A stretch of DNA of 64,000 bases from Lycocorax pyrrhopterus obiensis (Eukaryota > Chordata > Aves > Passeriformes > Paradisaeidae), in assembly GCA_014706295.1 (NCBI GenBank), contig JACSVZ010000010.1, positions 19,744,501-19,808,500 on the forward strand. The letters are read 5' to 3'. This document shows positions 1 to 12,900 of this stretch, in pieces. The position numbers and the translations under genes were made by a program. Positions within the stretch are counted from its first letter, which is position 1; each line of letters opens with the position of its first letter. The notes below the pieces were generated by a model. The model searched no databases, had not been told where the DNA came from, and saw nothing but the letters and a program-made list of their open reading frames with translations.

Positions 1-1059
1 ATCATCAATGCACCACGCTGGCTTCAGCCTGCAAGAAAGGTTTTTAAATTATTTTTATGTACAATTAAGGAGGAGGAAAAATATCTTTAAAGGCATCATT
101 GAAAGAAAAGGAGTGAAAAATGCATTTTTTCACTTTTGGTTACAACAAAAAAGAGGAAAAGTTGGCTTAAAAGTAGTATGAACATTCCTGTAAAGGCTCA
201 TTTTTATGCTTTAATTCTATAAATGTACCTGCAAAGTAAATCCTTTAAACAACAGCAAAGCACCGAAGCCCTGCACTATCGCTGGCTCCCACCCTCCAGG
301 CTGGCTGCCACATCCTGGCAGAGACCTTGCTCTATCACCCTGGAGCTGGGAGGCAGCAGGGTGTCCTGCCAGTGGATTTTATCCAAGAGATGCAAGTGTC
401 AATGACGTTTTCCAGAACTTATGGGTGGATTTTCCAATGAGAGAAATAGCCTGTAATGTCATTACCATACAATGCTGCATCGTGCCCCAACATAACGCTC
501 AAACATGAAGGCACTTCAGGATTTTGTCCCTAAATCAGGTGTAGAGTTCTCACATTCGGGGGGAGGTTTAAGTATTAGTTTCAAATTTTATGTAACACCT
601 TTTTTCTAGTTCTTCTTGTGCACTCACTCCTCTTGTACCAGTTTCCCAGTACATTCCAAGATCACCTTGGGCCAATTGGTACCTTCCCAATCACCTTCTT
701 GGACAAAGGTCCTTCTCCAGCCTGCCAGTCTGTATTAGTCAGAGGAATTTTGAGAGGATTTCCCAAACCACACTAACACCCTTCCCAAAAATCCCAGTGG
801 GACAAGTCAATTCGACAAGTTTATCCAGAAAGACAATTTTCCAATGTCAACATATCATCAAGTTTACAAGGAAGTCCTTCAGAAGATTTCAAAGCTAACT
901 GCTTACTTGCAACTCTAGGAAATTATAAACTACTAGTAATTCATTTTTTTTTTAAAAAATATTTTTAAAAAATAATTTAAAATATTTTAATGTCACAATG
1001 TTTTCATCCTGGGTTAGTGTGTTCATCCTGCTGGCCATGGATGAGTAGGACCCATGGCA

Positions 1060-1614
1060 TGGGAGGGGATTCTTCCCCTCTTCTCTGCCCTCATGAGACC
1101 CCACCTGCAGAGCTGCCTCCAGCCCTGGGGTCCCCAACATCAGAAGGACGTGGAGCTACTGGAGTGAATCCAGAGGAGGCCATGGAGATGCTCTGAGGGC
1201 TGGAGCCCCTCTGCTCTGGAGCCAGGCTGGGAGAGCTGGGGTTGCTCACCTGGAGAAGAGAAGGCTCCAGGGAGAGCTCAGAGTCCCCTCCAGGGCCTAA
1301 AGGGGCTCCAGGAGAGCTGGAGAGGGACTGGGGACAAGGGCTGGAGGGACAGGACACAGGGAATGGCTTCCCACTGCCAGAGGGCAGGGTTGGATGGGAT
1401 ATTGGAAAGAATTCCTGGCTGTGAGGGTGGTGAGGCCCTGGCACAGGTTGCCCAGAGCAGCTGAGGCTGCCCCTGGATCCCTGGAAGTGTTCCAGGCCAG
1501 GCTGGACGGGGCTTGGAGCACCCTGGGCTAGTGGAAGGTGTCCCTGCCATGGCAGGGGGTAGAACTGGATGATCCTTAAGGTTTTTTCCAACCCAAACCA
1601 TTCTGGGGTTCTAT
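1060..1614 (+). mobile_element. CR1 LINE fragment, 5'-truncated
   Basis: Shows the hallmark CR1 3' region: gagaccccacctgcagagc, ctgcctccagccctgggg, ccagaggaggccatggagatg, ggcttggagcaccctgg, and a tail of ttttttccaacccaaacc then attctgg. CR1 is the dominant LINE of bird genomes; copies are almost always dead 5' truncations without poly-A. Open frames inside it on both strands are not genes. It is closely similar to the copy at 29718. Confidence 0.9.
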
Positions 1615-4600
1615 AAATGAAGCACTAAAACCTGTGTTTGGACCAGAAGAGGAATTTAGTCCTTGTCTGATTCCAGCAACTGAGAGGTTTCTGTCTGTTT
1701 TCTTCAAACCCAGGAGTGTTCTCCCAGTTTCAGTGATGAGCTCTAGATGCTCCAGCAGGTTTCGTGTGTGGTGCTGCTCTCCTTCCTCACCATCCTCCTC
1801 CCTTTCTGCTCTTACCCTAATTTAGCTCTCACAGCTACGTCTCTCCCTTCCTTCGTCACTGCTCCGTCTCAGAACGGGAATGTCAGACCCAACAAACCAC
1901 CCTCAGCAGTTCTCTCCCTACAACCGCTTTCCGTGTGGGTTTTGTCAGCCCTTGTGGAGCAGTAACAGTGTCAGAGATGAAAACTGGATTTTTGTAGTAT
2001 TTTAGTACATGTGGTTGCTACTCCTCTGACACGAGCACTCTGAGTAGTATGTGGCACCCCTAAGCCCTATTCAAATAAAAGTGTTTTTTCAGTTTGCTTT
2101 TTTTATTCTCTTCATTAGTGATTGCTGCAGATCATCATCTCTGGGATGCCCACGTGGGCTGTTTTCAATTGTCTGCACATCCAAGGCTCACTGAGAATGG
2201 GGGCTTGGCTTCTGTTCCTGGTCATTAGATCCCTTTAGGTGATCCAAATCAAGTGCATTAGGAGAGCTTGAATTCCTCCTGCTTTTGCTTGTTCTAATCT
2301 TGGATAAATCCTGTCCCTTTTCACAGTGGCCAAGCATTGTTAATACGTGTACTTTTTTTAAAAAGCAAGCATAATTTTTGAAATTTTTTTTAGAGTAGAA
2401 ACTGATTTCTTTAATCATTTACTCACATGCAGCATGATTTTGTTGAATAGGTACTTTGAAGCAAGTAGGAGAACAAGTACACTCTTTTCCTGATTTTTCC
2501 CCTACTTGGAAATTAAATACATCATTTAAACCCACAGAAGTGATTGAAGGAGGGAGATTTTCATCTGAAAATCTTAGGTAAATACCATGGGCAAAATTCA
2601 GTAGGTGCTAACATATGGTTTTTTCCTCTGAGTCATATTGGAATGAGACATTTGTGTTACAATAAGTACAAATGTAATTTTGAAGCCAAATTTCACCTTA
2701 GAGAATAAATGGGGGGGAAATGGGAATGGCTGATAAGGATTTCAAATCAGACATCAAATGATAATGAAAATCAAATCCTGTGTATGGTAATAGCTCACTG
2801 AATCATTTCTGTGGTAGGATATCAACAGGTTCCTGGGATTTAGTGCCAAATCCCTGTGAGCAGAATTGATTAATCCAATTGTAAACCAATTGATTAATCA
2901 GAGAACGTGCTGAAAATTTGTTCCACGTATTAAAAGAAAAGCAAACAAATGAAGCTCCCACAGAGCCACTAAAAACACATATCCAGATTTGATTTTTGGA
3001 GGGATTTCCTGAAGAGGAAGAATTCTACTGCTGCTTTTTTTTTTTCCTGAACATTTCATTGGAAGCACCTTTCATCCTTGTATAGAAATTATAGGAAGCC
3101 CATCAAAGGCCCTAAGGGAAAAGGGGATATTTCCTCTCTTCCTGTGTTCAGATCTGATTTCCTGAAGAGAAGAGGAATCTCTGTTTCTTCTCTTCACCAG
3201 AAGAAAATGTATTTTGTGTTGCCCAACTTTACTTAAATAATTGAACTCCTGTTCTTTATGTTTTACACCAAATCCTGCAAACTTCACACCTGGAAAGAAA
3301 CATTTCTTATCACCTTGGAATTACTGTAATTGTTCAGTATTTGTTGGTAAGAGTCTGAAAGGGGAATGTGTTGCTTGTTTTCCTCCTGGAGGGCAGGAAA
3401 CAGCCGCACACGTGTCCTCGTGTTCCGGAAGAGCCGGGGCGTCACCAGGAGAGCAAGAATCCATAGGTAGTTCCTATGGCTGTATCAACATCACTCCTGT
3501 TTTAACAATGAATTTTTGGAGCTCTTGCAGGTTCTTGGGAAAATTACAAGGAGGGTTGCTTGGAAAGCCAGATTTTTGGGGATGAGTGGGAGTTCTGCGT
3601 TTGTAGGGAGTGCTACAACAGGTTTATTCAGTGTGAACAAATAGCATTGATAATGTCGTCATGGGATACACACACGGTCTCCTGGGAAAATGCTGGAAAA
3701 CTGGAGGAAAAAAGGACCATGACCAACAACACAACAAGTCTTGTGGACTGAACAGCAGCGGGCTAACAAGTCAGGCTGTCCTCTAACAAGTCTTCTCTTC
3801 TAGGTGCAAGGACTTTTCCAGAGTCATGCTTGAAAAATGTCATTTAAATGTCACCTTTTCAAGTTCTCATAGCTTGTAGAAAATCTGGAGTGGGTGCACT
3901 GACCTTGCCCCCACGTCTGTGATGTCCCCAATGAAAAACTGGGATTTAAAAGTGTTGTGTTGACCGGAACTGTTGAAGGTGCAATAATGTTGTGTTGACC
4001 AACTGAGTCTGTCAGCACGTCTTTATGGATGCTCCCTAGACTTGAATAATGCCGAGAGGTGGGATAAGGGTTGTTGCAGTTAATAAACTCCACAGGTGTT
4101 TAATCCTCATTAGGGCTTTAAGTTGTTTTGGTGCTCGCACTCGCTTTCCAGTTGTACTTAAATGCACTTCTCATTAACTGAGTCTGTGCTCGGGGACTGG
4201 GGTCTAAACCCCAGCTCTGAGCACTGCGCACTTCCTAAGGTGCATTTGTCATAGCATGACCCAAAATAGATTGTGATGTCCAATGTGTGTGTGTAAAAAA
4301 GGGCATCTTCTTCTATGAAAAGTGGTTTTGGGGTTTTCTGTCCTGCTTAGAGAGCAGCGTGTGGTGCCAGCTGCACTCCAGAGGCTCCAGTGATGGAGTG
4401 AGGCTCAGAAACACTCCTGGGCAAACTCAGATCTGTAAATGGCTGTGCAAATGTAACATTAAGTTGAGTTTTGATGGTCATTAGAGCTGCCCAAACCCAA
4501 GTATCCATCCCCCACCTTTCTCCTCTGTCCTGGGTCAGTCTATGCTGTTCTCCACATTAGTTATGAGGGAAGATGGACAAACCTCTCAATGAGCTGAGAT

Positions 4601-5121
4601 GTTTGAAGTCTTTAGAGACCTGTAGCTGTCTCATAAATACCACTTTGGAATGATTCTTACTCGGAATTGCTCAGTGCACCAATACCCTGCTCTTCCTAAG
4701 TGATGCAGAAGTGATGAGCTTTGCTTTGTTTTGGTCTGCTCATTTTCTGAGTGTCCACGTCGAGCGATGCCCTGAACAGAAACAGTTCTTCATTTTAGAC
4801 TGGCTCTTTTGAAACAGAATGTTAGGGGAAGTATTTATTGGCTACAAGAGCCCTTCATCCCATGGATTTGTTTGGGTCAAAAATGCTTAAAGCTGAGCAC
4901 CGGGGGCCAGTTGCTGTTCCAGATACGCTCCGTGGTTGGGTTGGTTTGATGGAGTCATTGAGGAGAGGGTCTGTCTCTTGTATTTCAGTCCCACTGTGGA
5001 TCTCGCTGTGGTTACTGAGGTCCACTCTCCGGAAAATGTTCCTCTTGGCTATGGAAGGGTGTGACTGAAACCACGGAGCTTCCAGCAGCACCTTGATGGC
5101 TTTTTCCTCAGAGCATATCCT

Positions 5122-5165
5122 GAGTTGAAGGAGGCCCACAAGGATCATCAAGTCCAACTCAGCGG
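5122..5165 (-). mobile_element. CR1 3'-end scrap
   Basis: A short stretch reading gagttgaaggaggcccacaa then ggatcatcaagtccaactc, which is the reverse complement of a CR1 3' terminus. Only some 45 bp is recognisable, so this is an old or heavily truncated copy. Confidence 0.6.
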
Positions 5166-5469
5166 GATCTCTTTGCCTTCTGCTCCCTGGGACATCCGGT
5201 CACTGGGATATTGCTGCAATTTTTGCTCTTTGCCTTTCAAAGCCCTTCAGCACTCGCTTCCACCTGTCCTCTGTTCTCCCGGCTTTGTTTATTCTCCTTA
5301 GTCTGAAAAACATGTAAATATTTGAGGTTTTGTTGTTAGAATTGAGCTATTGCCACTCTTGCTCGTGTGTTAGGTTAGTCAGCAATAAAAACACTGAATC
5401 CAATAAGGAGCATGGGGGAACTTCCAGCAAAATCATGTGAAAATGTCTGTAAAAGGTTAGCTCAACATC

Positions 5470-5906
5470 TTGGAATTATGGAATTAATTAGGTTGGAAAA
5501 GACCTCTAAGATCATCGAGTCCAACCATTCCTCAGCACTCCCCATGTCCCCAAGTGCCACATCCACACAGCTGTTAAATCCCTCCAGGGATGGAGACTTC
5601 ACCGTTTCCCTGAGCATCCTGTGCCAGAGCCTGACCAGCTCTTCCATGAAGAAGTTTTCCCTAATATCCAACCTGAGCCTCCCCTGACACAGATTGAGGC
5701 CATTCCTTCTTGTCCTGTCCCTGTTCCCTGGGAGCAGAGCCCAATCCTGCCCTGGCTGCCCCCTCCTGTCAGGGAGTTGTGCAGAGCCACAAGGTCCCCC
5801 CTGAGCCTCCTTTTCTCCAGGCTGAGCCCCTTTCCCAGCTCCCTCAGCTGCTCCTGGTGCTCCAGCCCCTTCCCAGCTCCGTTCCCGTCTCTGGCTCCAG
5901 CCCCTT
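5470..5906 (-). mobile_element. CR1 LINE fragment, minus orientation
   Basis: Reverse-complement CR1: starts with ggttggaaaagacctctaag and tcatcgagtccaaccattcc, continues through ttaaatccctccagggatgg, ttccatgaagaagttttccc and tccaacctgagcctcccctg, and ends in the tcccagctccctcagctgct type region. About 440 bp, truncated at its 5' side. Confidence 0.9.
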
Positions 5907-8384
5907 AATGTTTTTGTTGTTTTTGATGTATAAGCTTGGTGGGGATTTTAACCCGCCTGCTTTCCCTAGATTTTCTGGGTACCAACAAATATTTTGAATA
6001 ATTCCAGGTTGAAATTTCAGCCCTCAGGTGAGTGCAGAAGGGCAGGAGTGAGGGATCCTGCCTGGAGCAGGGGGTGCTGTGGAATGGCAGCAGACAGAAG
6101 ATTTGCTTAAATATATTTAGTGACTTTGTAATCTCAGTTCTTAAGAATCTCCTGTACGTGTACGAATGTGTTTTACAGAGACTTTTAATTTGAGCAAATT
6201 TGGGTTCCTGAGATTACATCTTTTCCAGCCTCTAAAACACAGGCTGCTGCTGCTGGAACTGTAAGTCCTTGTTCCAAAGCACTTCAAAAGCAGATTTTAA
6301 TTCTTAAGTCTGTCTTCCCCTTGTTCCCTTTGACAGAAGACGTTTCCAGAAGTTTATCTGTTTTTAAGGTGGCCTGAATCCGATGCTGATCATGACAACT
6401 TTCCGACCAATTAATTTGGCAATGAAATCTTACAAGAAAACTCAAATATGCTATATCAGGATCTTAAAAAAAATTCGCCAACCCAACAAGTGGAGTTTCT
6501 GGCACATAATAAATAATATATAGATACTTTCTAGCTTGATAAGCAGGAAACTATTGATTAAAACCTTGTCTGTAGCTTATTTCCTGACTCGCTGAGCCAA
6601 AGCGTGTTTGATCTGTCTCAGTTTGGAATCAGCGATATTTTTGTGTGGGTGCAACATGTCCCTCTCCCTTTGATCCCCAGAGATTTGTTTTGGCATTGCA
6701 GCAGCTATTTTTATTTTGCTTTGTGAGGGAAATAAAAATGGTTTGATGAGTATCACCATGTTCCAGATCTGCCTGCATGTCACGTAAGGAGACTTGTGGA
6801 AGAGACCAGAAGCTGTAGGTGATGACCTGAAGACAAGTTGTGTGTGATAAATGGGATATAGTTCAGAGACTAGAATTAATTTATGTAGGATGATACAGGA
6901 ATAAATAACTGCTCAATAAATACAGCATAAAACCTTATTCTAAATGCTCTGCTGCAGCTCCTGAATTTGAAAAGAAATAATATTTCCTGATGGTCTTCAG
7001 ATTGTTTTGGGTAGTTTGGTATCTGTTTAGGATAGTGAGGGGCTTTATTTATAATGTGACCTCACCCAAGATCTATTCTAAACAGTAAATATTTTATCTA
7101 AATGAAAGAAAAAAATTCCAACAAACAAACAAAGAAAGCTTCCCCCTAAACCCTGAGTCGTTTAAAATGGGTTCATTTCAGTGCAGGTATTTTTTAAATG
7201 GATGAAGGCAAAGTGCTCCATCCACCCTATATTCTCCATATGCTTTGCCAGGAGTTTCCTACCAGCTCTTAGGATTAAGCCATCACTTCTAAAAGTAGCT
7301 ATTGAACAGTTTGGGATCTGGTCCACCGACTGTAGGACCCAAGCACAGCAAGGAAATCACCTCTCCATGGGCTTCCCAGCTTTCCGTGCAGCTGAGCCTA
7401 CCTTGGGAAGAAGAGCAGTGGCTCATCCCCCACCCTGCACATCCTGGAGGAAACTGGGCAGTGCTGGTGTCAGGGAAACATCCCAGTGTGACCATTCACA
7501 AGACTCATGGCAGTCACACTCCCAGCATTCCTCAGCACTGGAGTGGTGCAGGCTTAATGAGAGCCTCGTTTGTTTTGGAAAAAAAACCAGGGAAATTCAG
7601 GGGTGAAATCCTGCACATCCCTGTAGCCTCTCATAAAAGGGGGAATGAAAAGTATTGCAATATAAACCTGTATGTGATGCTGTAGGGGAAACAACAACGT
7701 TCTTTTTTGCTTTAAATGGAAATGGAGTTTGTTTTTAATTGCACCTTGGAGCAATTAATTGGGCTGGTTTATGCCAGGACAAAGCATTAGGGCAGTGAGA
7801 AGCATTCCTGGGTCTTGGCCTTGGTCTTTCCCCAGAGACTGATTTTTCTGGTGTGACAGTGACACTGATTGTCTTTCAGCTTAATCAAAGAAGTGTAGGT
7901 GGAGTGTAGGGACAGAAAATTGGCCTTGAATTTTCTATTAATCACTGAAATAGTCTCTCACATTTGAGGAAAATTGAAAAAAAAAAATTAGACAGCAAAA
8001 AGCCCCCAAACAACCCGTGTTGCTTTTAATACAAACAGCCAAAAACCCCTCCCCAACCCCTTTACATCAGTAGAGGGAAGAAAAAGCAGTTAGTGGGAAC
8101 TAGAGCTCTTTGTGTTCGAAATGCCGGCTGCTTTCCAGCCCTTGTTGGAGAACTCGGGTGTTTCAAGGGCTCACTCCTGAAAAGTGCTGTTTTGGTCTGA
8201 GCTACACCAGAATCCTCTTGGTCCTGTTGCTCACCTATTTTCATCACACACTTGTTTTTGGTTGTTTTTTGGGTGAGGAATTCCTTGCTAGTTGTGGCTG
8301 TATTTTGTAGTTACCTTGCAATGTCACTTTATATTGCCTCCAAGTTATGGTTAGCAGCATACAGAGACTGTGAGCATCCTCAGC

Positions 8385-8645
8385 CACAGAACCATGGAAT
8401 TGTTCAGGTTGGAAAAGCCCTCTGAGCCCATCGAGTCCAACCATCCCCCAGCAGTGCTAAGGCCACCCCTAAGCCATGTCCCCACGTGTCACATCCACAC
8501 ATCTGTTAAATCCCTCCAGGGATGGGGACTCCACCACTACCATGGGCAGCTGTTCCAATGCCTGACGACCCTTCCCATGAATAAATTTTTCCTAAGATCC
8601 AACCTAAACCTCCCCTGGCATGGACTGCATTACTGCCTTCTCTTA
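8385..8645 (-). mobile_element. CR1 LINE fragment, minus orientation
   Basis: Same layout as the 5470 copy (ggttggaaaagccctctgag, tcgagtccaaccatccccca, ttaaatccctccagggatgg, atgaataaatttttcctaag, aacctaaacctcccctgg), but it stops sooner and is more diverged at its 5' side. Confidence 0.85.
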
Positions 8646-9878
8646 TTCCAGCTGGACAGGGAGAGGAAGCGAGACCATGTACTTAATTGGCTTTTAAGAG
8701 CGAAACTTTGGCAGAACAGCTTGTGTTCGCACTAAATGCTGATATCTCCAAAAACCAAGGAAAAAAGAGGTGGGAATAAGAGGTGGGTGTGATAAATGAT
8801 GCTACATGAGCTTTATTCCTTCACTTGGGGTCAGTGACATGAGGCGACTCAGATGATGTTCCTCGAAGGGAGAGTTGGTGAGAAGGATTTCAAGGCAATG
8901 TGTGACAAGCCACTGATTTGTTACAGTTCAGGGCTGAATTGAAATAATTATGTGGGAACCTTCTGGTTCCTTTTTTATTCCTCTGCGGTGGCTAAAACGA
9001 ACCCAAATGTAGCAGTCGTGGCTGGTACCATAAGTTTTTAGGTGATTAATATGTACCAAAGCTCTGCTCGAGGTGATAATTGAAACCAAGGAAGAATCCC
9101 AGGCAGCAAGAGCAAAGATAACCTTTAAATAGGAATTCCTGCTTTCTGGGTCTCTATGTAGGTGCCTGTCCGAAAGCCCAGGGACCCTCCTTTGATCTCA
9201 GCTTTCATCCCATCAAGCAGAATCCCTTTGATCCCAGCCGGGGTGGGGATGGCCCTTCCTCGGCACTGTTATTCCTCTCTCTGGGACAGCTGCTGCAGGA
9301 GCGCTGAACCTGCCTGCCGTGATTTGTAGCTCCCGCTGGCGGTACCTGGAAAACTTCAAGTTTTCAGGAACCCTCAGATTTACTAGAGGGGTTTTAGCCT
9401 CCCCTTTTGTAGCCCTTCTGCTGGTGCCAGGTGCTGCCTGTCCTGGCCTGTGCTTTCCCATTGCTTGCTGTCGCTCCTGTGAAATACCCACCCTCCTCTT
9501 TCCTTCACTCCCAGGAAACCTTTCAAGGATCTTGGTGAATTTATTATTTATGTATTTCATGTATGTATTTATTTTCTTCCCTTTCACCACCAGTGGTGGG
9601 ACTTTTGATCACACTTTTGGTGTGGTCTCGTGTATCATCCACTCGAATGCACGAAAGAAATCAAGCCAAAGTCAGGGGCACATCCCACAGCCCTGGGATT
9701 ACACCCAGTTCCCTGTGCCGTCGGGACCGTTGACGTACGTGGCATAAATTAAAATAGCAGAAAAAAGCTTTGGCGAGGGAGAAATATGAATGTTGGCTGT
9801 GGGAGCTTGAGAAGCAAAAGCCATTTTAGAGCAGAGCAGGAATCATTTCCAATCACCTTTTTTTCTTCTCTCTTTCAG

Positions 9879-9995
9879 GCTGTGACCGTGCGGAATTCCA
9901 TGGCCAAGTCGTTGTACAGTGCCCTGTTTGACTGGATCGTGTTCAGGATCAACCACGCGCTCCTCAATTCCAAGGACATGGAGGAAAGCACGAAG
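9879..9995 (+). CDS. MYO9A: MYO9A exon 1 of window: motor domain, HR helix region
   Basis: 117 bp, 39 codons (w1-39), phase 0 at both ends. Acceptor is a T/C-rich tract ending tttcag, donor gtaaca. The peptide contains [20 protein letters not shown] and INHALLN, the block that in all myosins precedes switch II (equivalent to the A-K-x-LY-x-LF-W-V motif). Earlier motor parts (P-loop, switch I) must lie in exons upstream of position 1. I saw no exon for them in the first 9.9 kb. Confidence 0.94.
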
Positions 9996-12900
9996 GTAAC
10001 ATCTCACCAGCTCTTTTGGCTCCTCTCTTGGGTTTTTAAAATAGGTTACTGCGTGATGAAACATTACCCAGGCAGGTTGCTTAACATGAAGTTAATTTTT
10101 CCTCGGATCATGACTGAGTACATTGTTATTCTAAGTGGTGCTTGCTGAGCTGAGAAGGGTGAAGCACCTCAAGTATTATAAGCTCAAAGCAACCAGGGAA
10201 GAGATTTTGTTGTAGCCACAGAAGCCAGTTCCCCCACCCCCTCCAGGAGCAATGGCAAATAATTCTCCTCCTCGTGTGTAGAACTAGAGGATCATGTATA
10301 GCTGAGGGGAAAAAAAGGGAATTCTTGCTGCCGCGTTTTGATGAAGTTGCTCCACGATGAAATGATGAACGAGCTGCGTGTCTGTAGGTACTGAGGTACT
10401 ACAGTAGAAAAATGGAATTAAAGAAAAAAAGTCATGGTGGGAAGAGTGGAGCTTTTGCGGTGCCGTGCCACCTTCCCAAAGAATTGATGGAAGGAATGCC
10501 ATGAAGTTCCCTGCCATAGCAGGGTCTGGGTGCTGTGACCCAGGACATCCTCCCCAGCCCTCTTGTGTATTCATCCACACTCCTCGTGGCTGGGGGATAC
10601 TGACCCCAAAATCCGTGTCCATGCACACACGCACTTCCAGCTCTCCAGCTACCCTTGGCTTGGGAATCTGGGACACGGTCCAGCAGCATGTGGGGTTTTT
10701 TGGGGCATTGTGCATCCAAACTAAAGTCACAGCTGCCAAAAGGAGGATTTTTGCTAAGCACTGACATTTGGATTGTGCCAGAGGACCGAAGTTGCAGAGA
10801 CTCTTGGCATGGTCAATCCTTTATTTAATTCCAAAAAAGGCTTGTGGAGCGTAATTATGGACTGGAAATAAAAACATGCCTATGAAATCTGGTTATATGC
10901 TTTTCTGACAAAGAAGGGTTGTTACAGTGATAACATCCAGCGAGCCTTCTGACTGCACATGCTGCCTCTCCCTCTGTTTAATATTTTACCAGAAATGTTG
11001 TGTTCTTTCCTGATTTTTTTTCCAAGTCATCAGGAGTTTTGTTTGGGCTGTCAGGAAAAAACAAACCACACTGTTTACATATTTGGCGAAGCAGAAAAGT
11101 GGATTTGTTTTGACAAGGAAATGCATCTCAAATGCTAATTATTTTTTTATTAATGACCCAATGATTTTTTAAAATTATTATCTGTTCCGTAATATTTAAA
11201 TACAAATCAGTCTAGGACACTCCAGTGCTTAGTCAGCATGGCTGTGAAAGTGAGGCACCACAGTAGGTGTTTATGGGCCATTAAGCTTTGCTTCCCAGCC
11301 TCAAATCTCAGCAGGTAAGAGCCAGAACAGCCCAAATTCTTGCTGTTTTCCAGCATTGCTGCTGCACATTAACCCTCTGCTTCCTCCTGCCAAGACTCCT
11401 GCAGAGAGTAACCACCTTCCCCCTTGCCCGTCTCCCTGTGTCATCTCATGAATTCCCAATTCCCAGGTTTCTGACCCTTTTTTTTTGCTCCGAATTGTAA
11501 CGGTAATATCCAGGTCAGGCAGCAGGCACCGGGAGCTGGGAGCGGTGTTGCCCCCGTGCCAGAGCAGATCCACCCACGCTGGCAAATGCCCAGGACCTGG
11601 AGCTGCAGGAACGTGCTCGTACCCAGATCCAGGGAGGCAATCCTGGGCTGTACTTGGGCCAGAGTTTCCAAGGGAGAAAGGCAGCGCACAAACTACCAGG
11701 GAATATCTGCTGCTCTAGGCAGGAGTGTAGTTCAGTTTATCTTCAGAATCCTCTGTGAATTGGATTGATTCCCACAAAGCTCCCAGAAATGATGAAAATG
11801 CACAAATCCTCCCTGTTTTAGGGGTGGAGAGGGTGAAGAAGAGATTTATGTGCATTTCGGAGCAGGTTTGTTAAACATTGACCAGCCAGTTTTCCCTTGA
11901 GTGGTTCTACCATGTCACCTCCTCAGCCCTATTTTTAGCTTCCAGCTTGGGTCATTCCAGCACAGAAGGAGGAGAAGTGTCTCCCTGGACTGGGCAGGGC
12001 TGGGAATAGCTGCTCCTTTGCCCTCGAGGAATAACGTTACTGCCAACAAGTGTGCGAGGGCATCCCGGGCTCTGCAGCTGCCCTGGAGGCACCAACCAAG
12101 AATCAGCACCCTGAGAAACGGAGCCGATGCCGACTAATCTGGTTTTTCCTACGGCTTCCCAATCCTCTTGAAATCCTTTTCAGCTCATGCTTGGAGAAAC
12201 CCCAGATGAGGATGCAGGTTCTTCTTAGCTTCCCCTATGTTGTTTCGAGGTTGGGCAACACCAGTGAGTAACTGGGAGGTGGACTGGGAGCAGTGGCATC
12301 TCCAAACCCTGGGAATAGCTCCTTGCCGCAAGGCAAGACCTCGGCACTTGGATGACATCTCCTTGCTGGCATCTACCAGCCAAAAAAATCTCTTAAACAC
12401 ACCAAGTCTCTGATTTATGAGAGCAAAATACAGCCTTGCACCTCAGAAACTCCTGAGTGTGCAGTGGGTGAACAGTATGTGACTCACCCTGCGGCAAATG
12501 TCCCGGATTAATCCCAGCCCACGCTTGCCACTGATATTCCTCTGACTTTTAAGACATATTTTGAAACAATCCTGCAGGTTGGGAAGGTTCAGAAAGTGTC
12601 AGAGGAGGGATTTGGGGCACAGAGCTTTCTTTTATTACAATCACATGATGCAGAGGTAAAACAAGACTCAAAACCATCTCAATTCAGAATGTGTTTGGGA
12701 GAAGTTGATGAGAAAAATTAATACAGAAGTTTCTCTCTTCATGAGTGTAGATTTGATTTCAGTGGGACAATGGGAACTGAGGTCATTTTCAGATCCCAAT
12801 ATGTGTTTATTTGATGTCAGCAGTAAGGAGAAGATCAAAAGATGAAGCTGGGCAAAGAAAAATAAACACTCGGCTGTTGTTCTTCCATATTGTCCGGCAA

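Larger units (their letters stand above)
1..9878 (+). other. MYO9A: MYO9A intron upstream of exon 1 (5' end outside window)
   Basis: 9.9 kb of AT-rich noncoding sequence. It contains CR1 fragments near 1060, 5122, 5470 and 8385, short A/T runs and an AT-rich simple stretch near 9535-9580. I looked for the expected preceding exon (the block ending GEKLILPYKLAE in class IX motors) and did not see it, so the whole segment is taken as intron. No promoter, CpG island or RNA gene was recognised. Confidence 0.8.

Noticed and set aside
1091..1591. 166-codon minus-strand open frame
   Set aside because: Same explanation: it is antisense to the CR1 copy at 1060-1614.
9213..9747. Opposed open frames of 125 (minus) and 142 (plus) codons just before exon 1
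   Set aside because: No homology recognised, no in-phase acceptor or donor connecting to exon 1, and overlapping frames on both strands point to chance.
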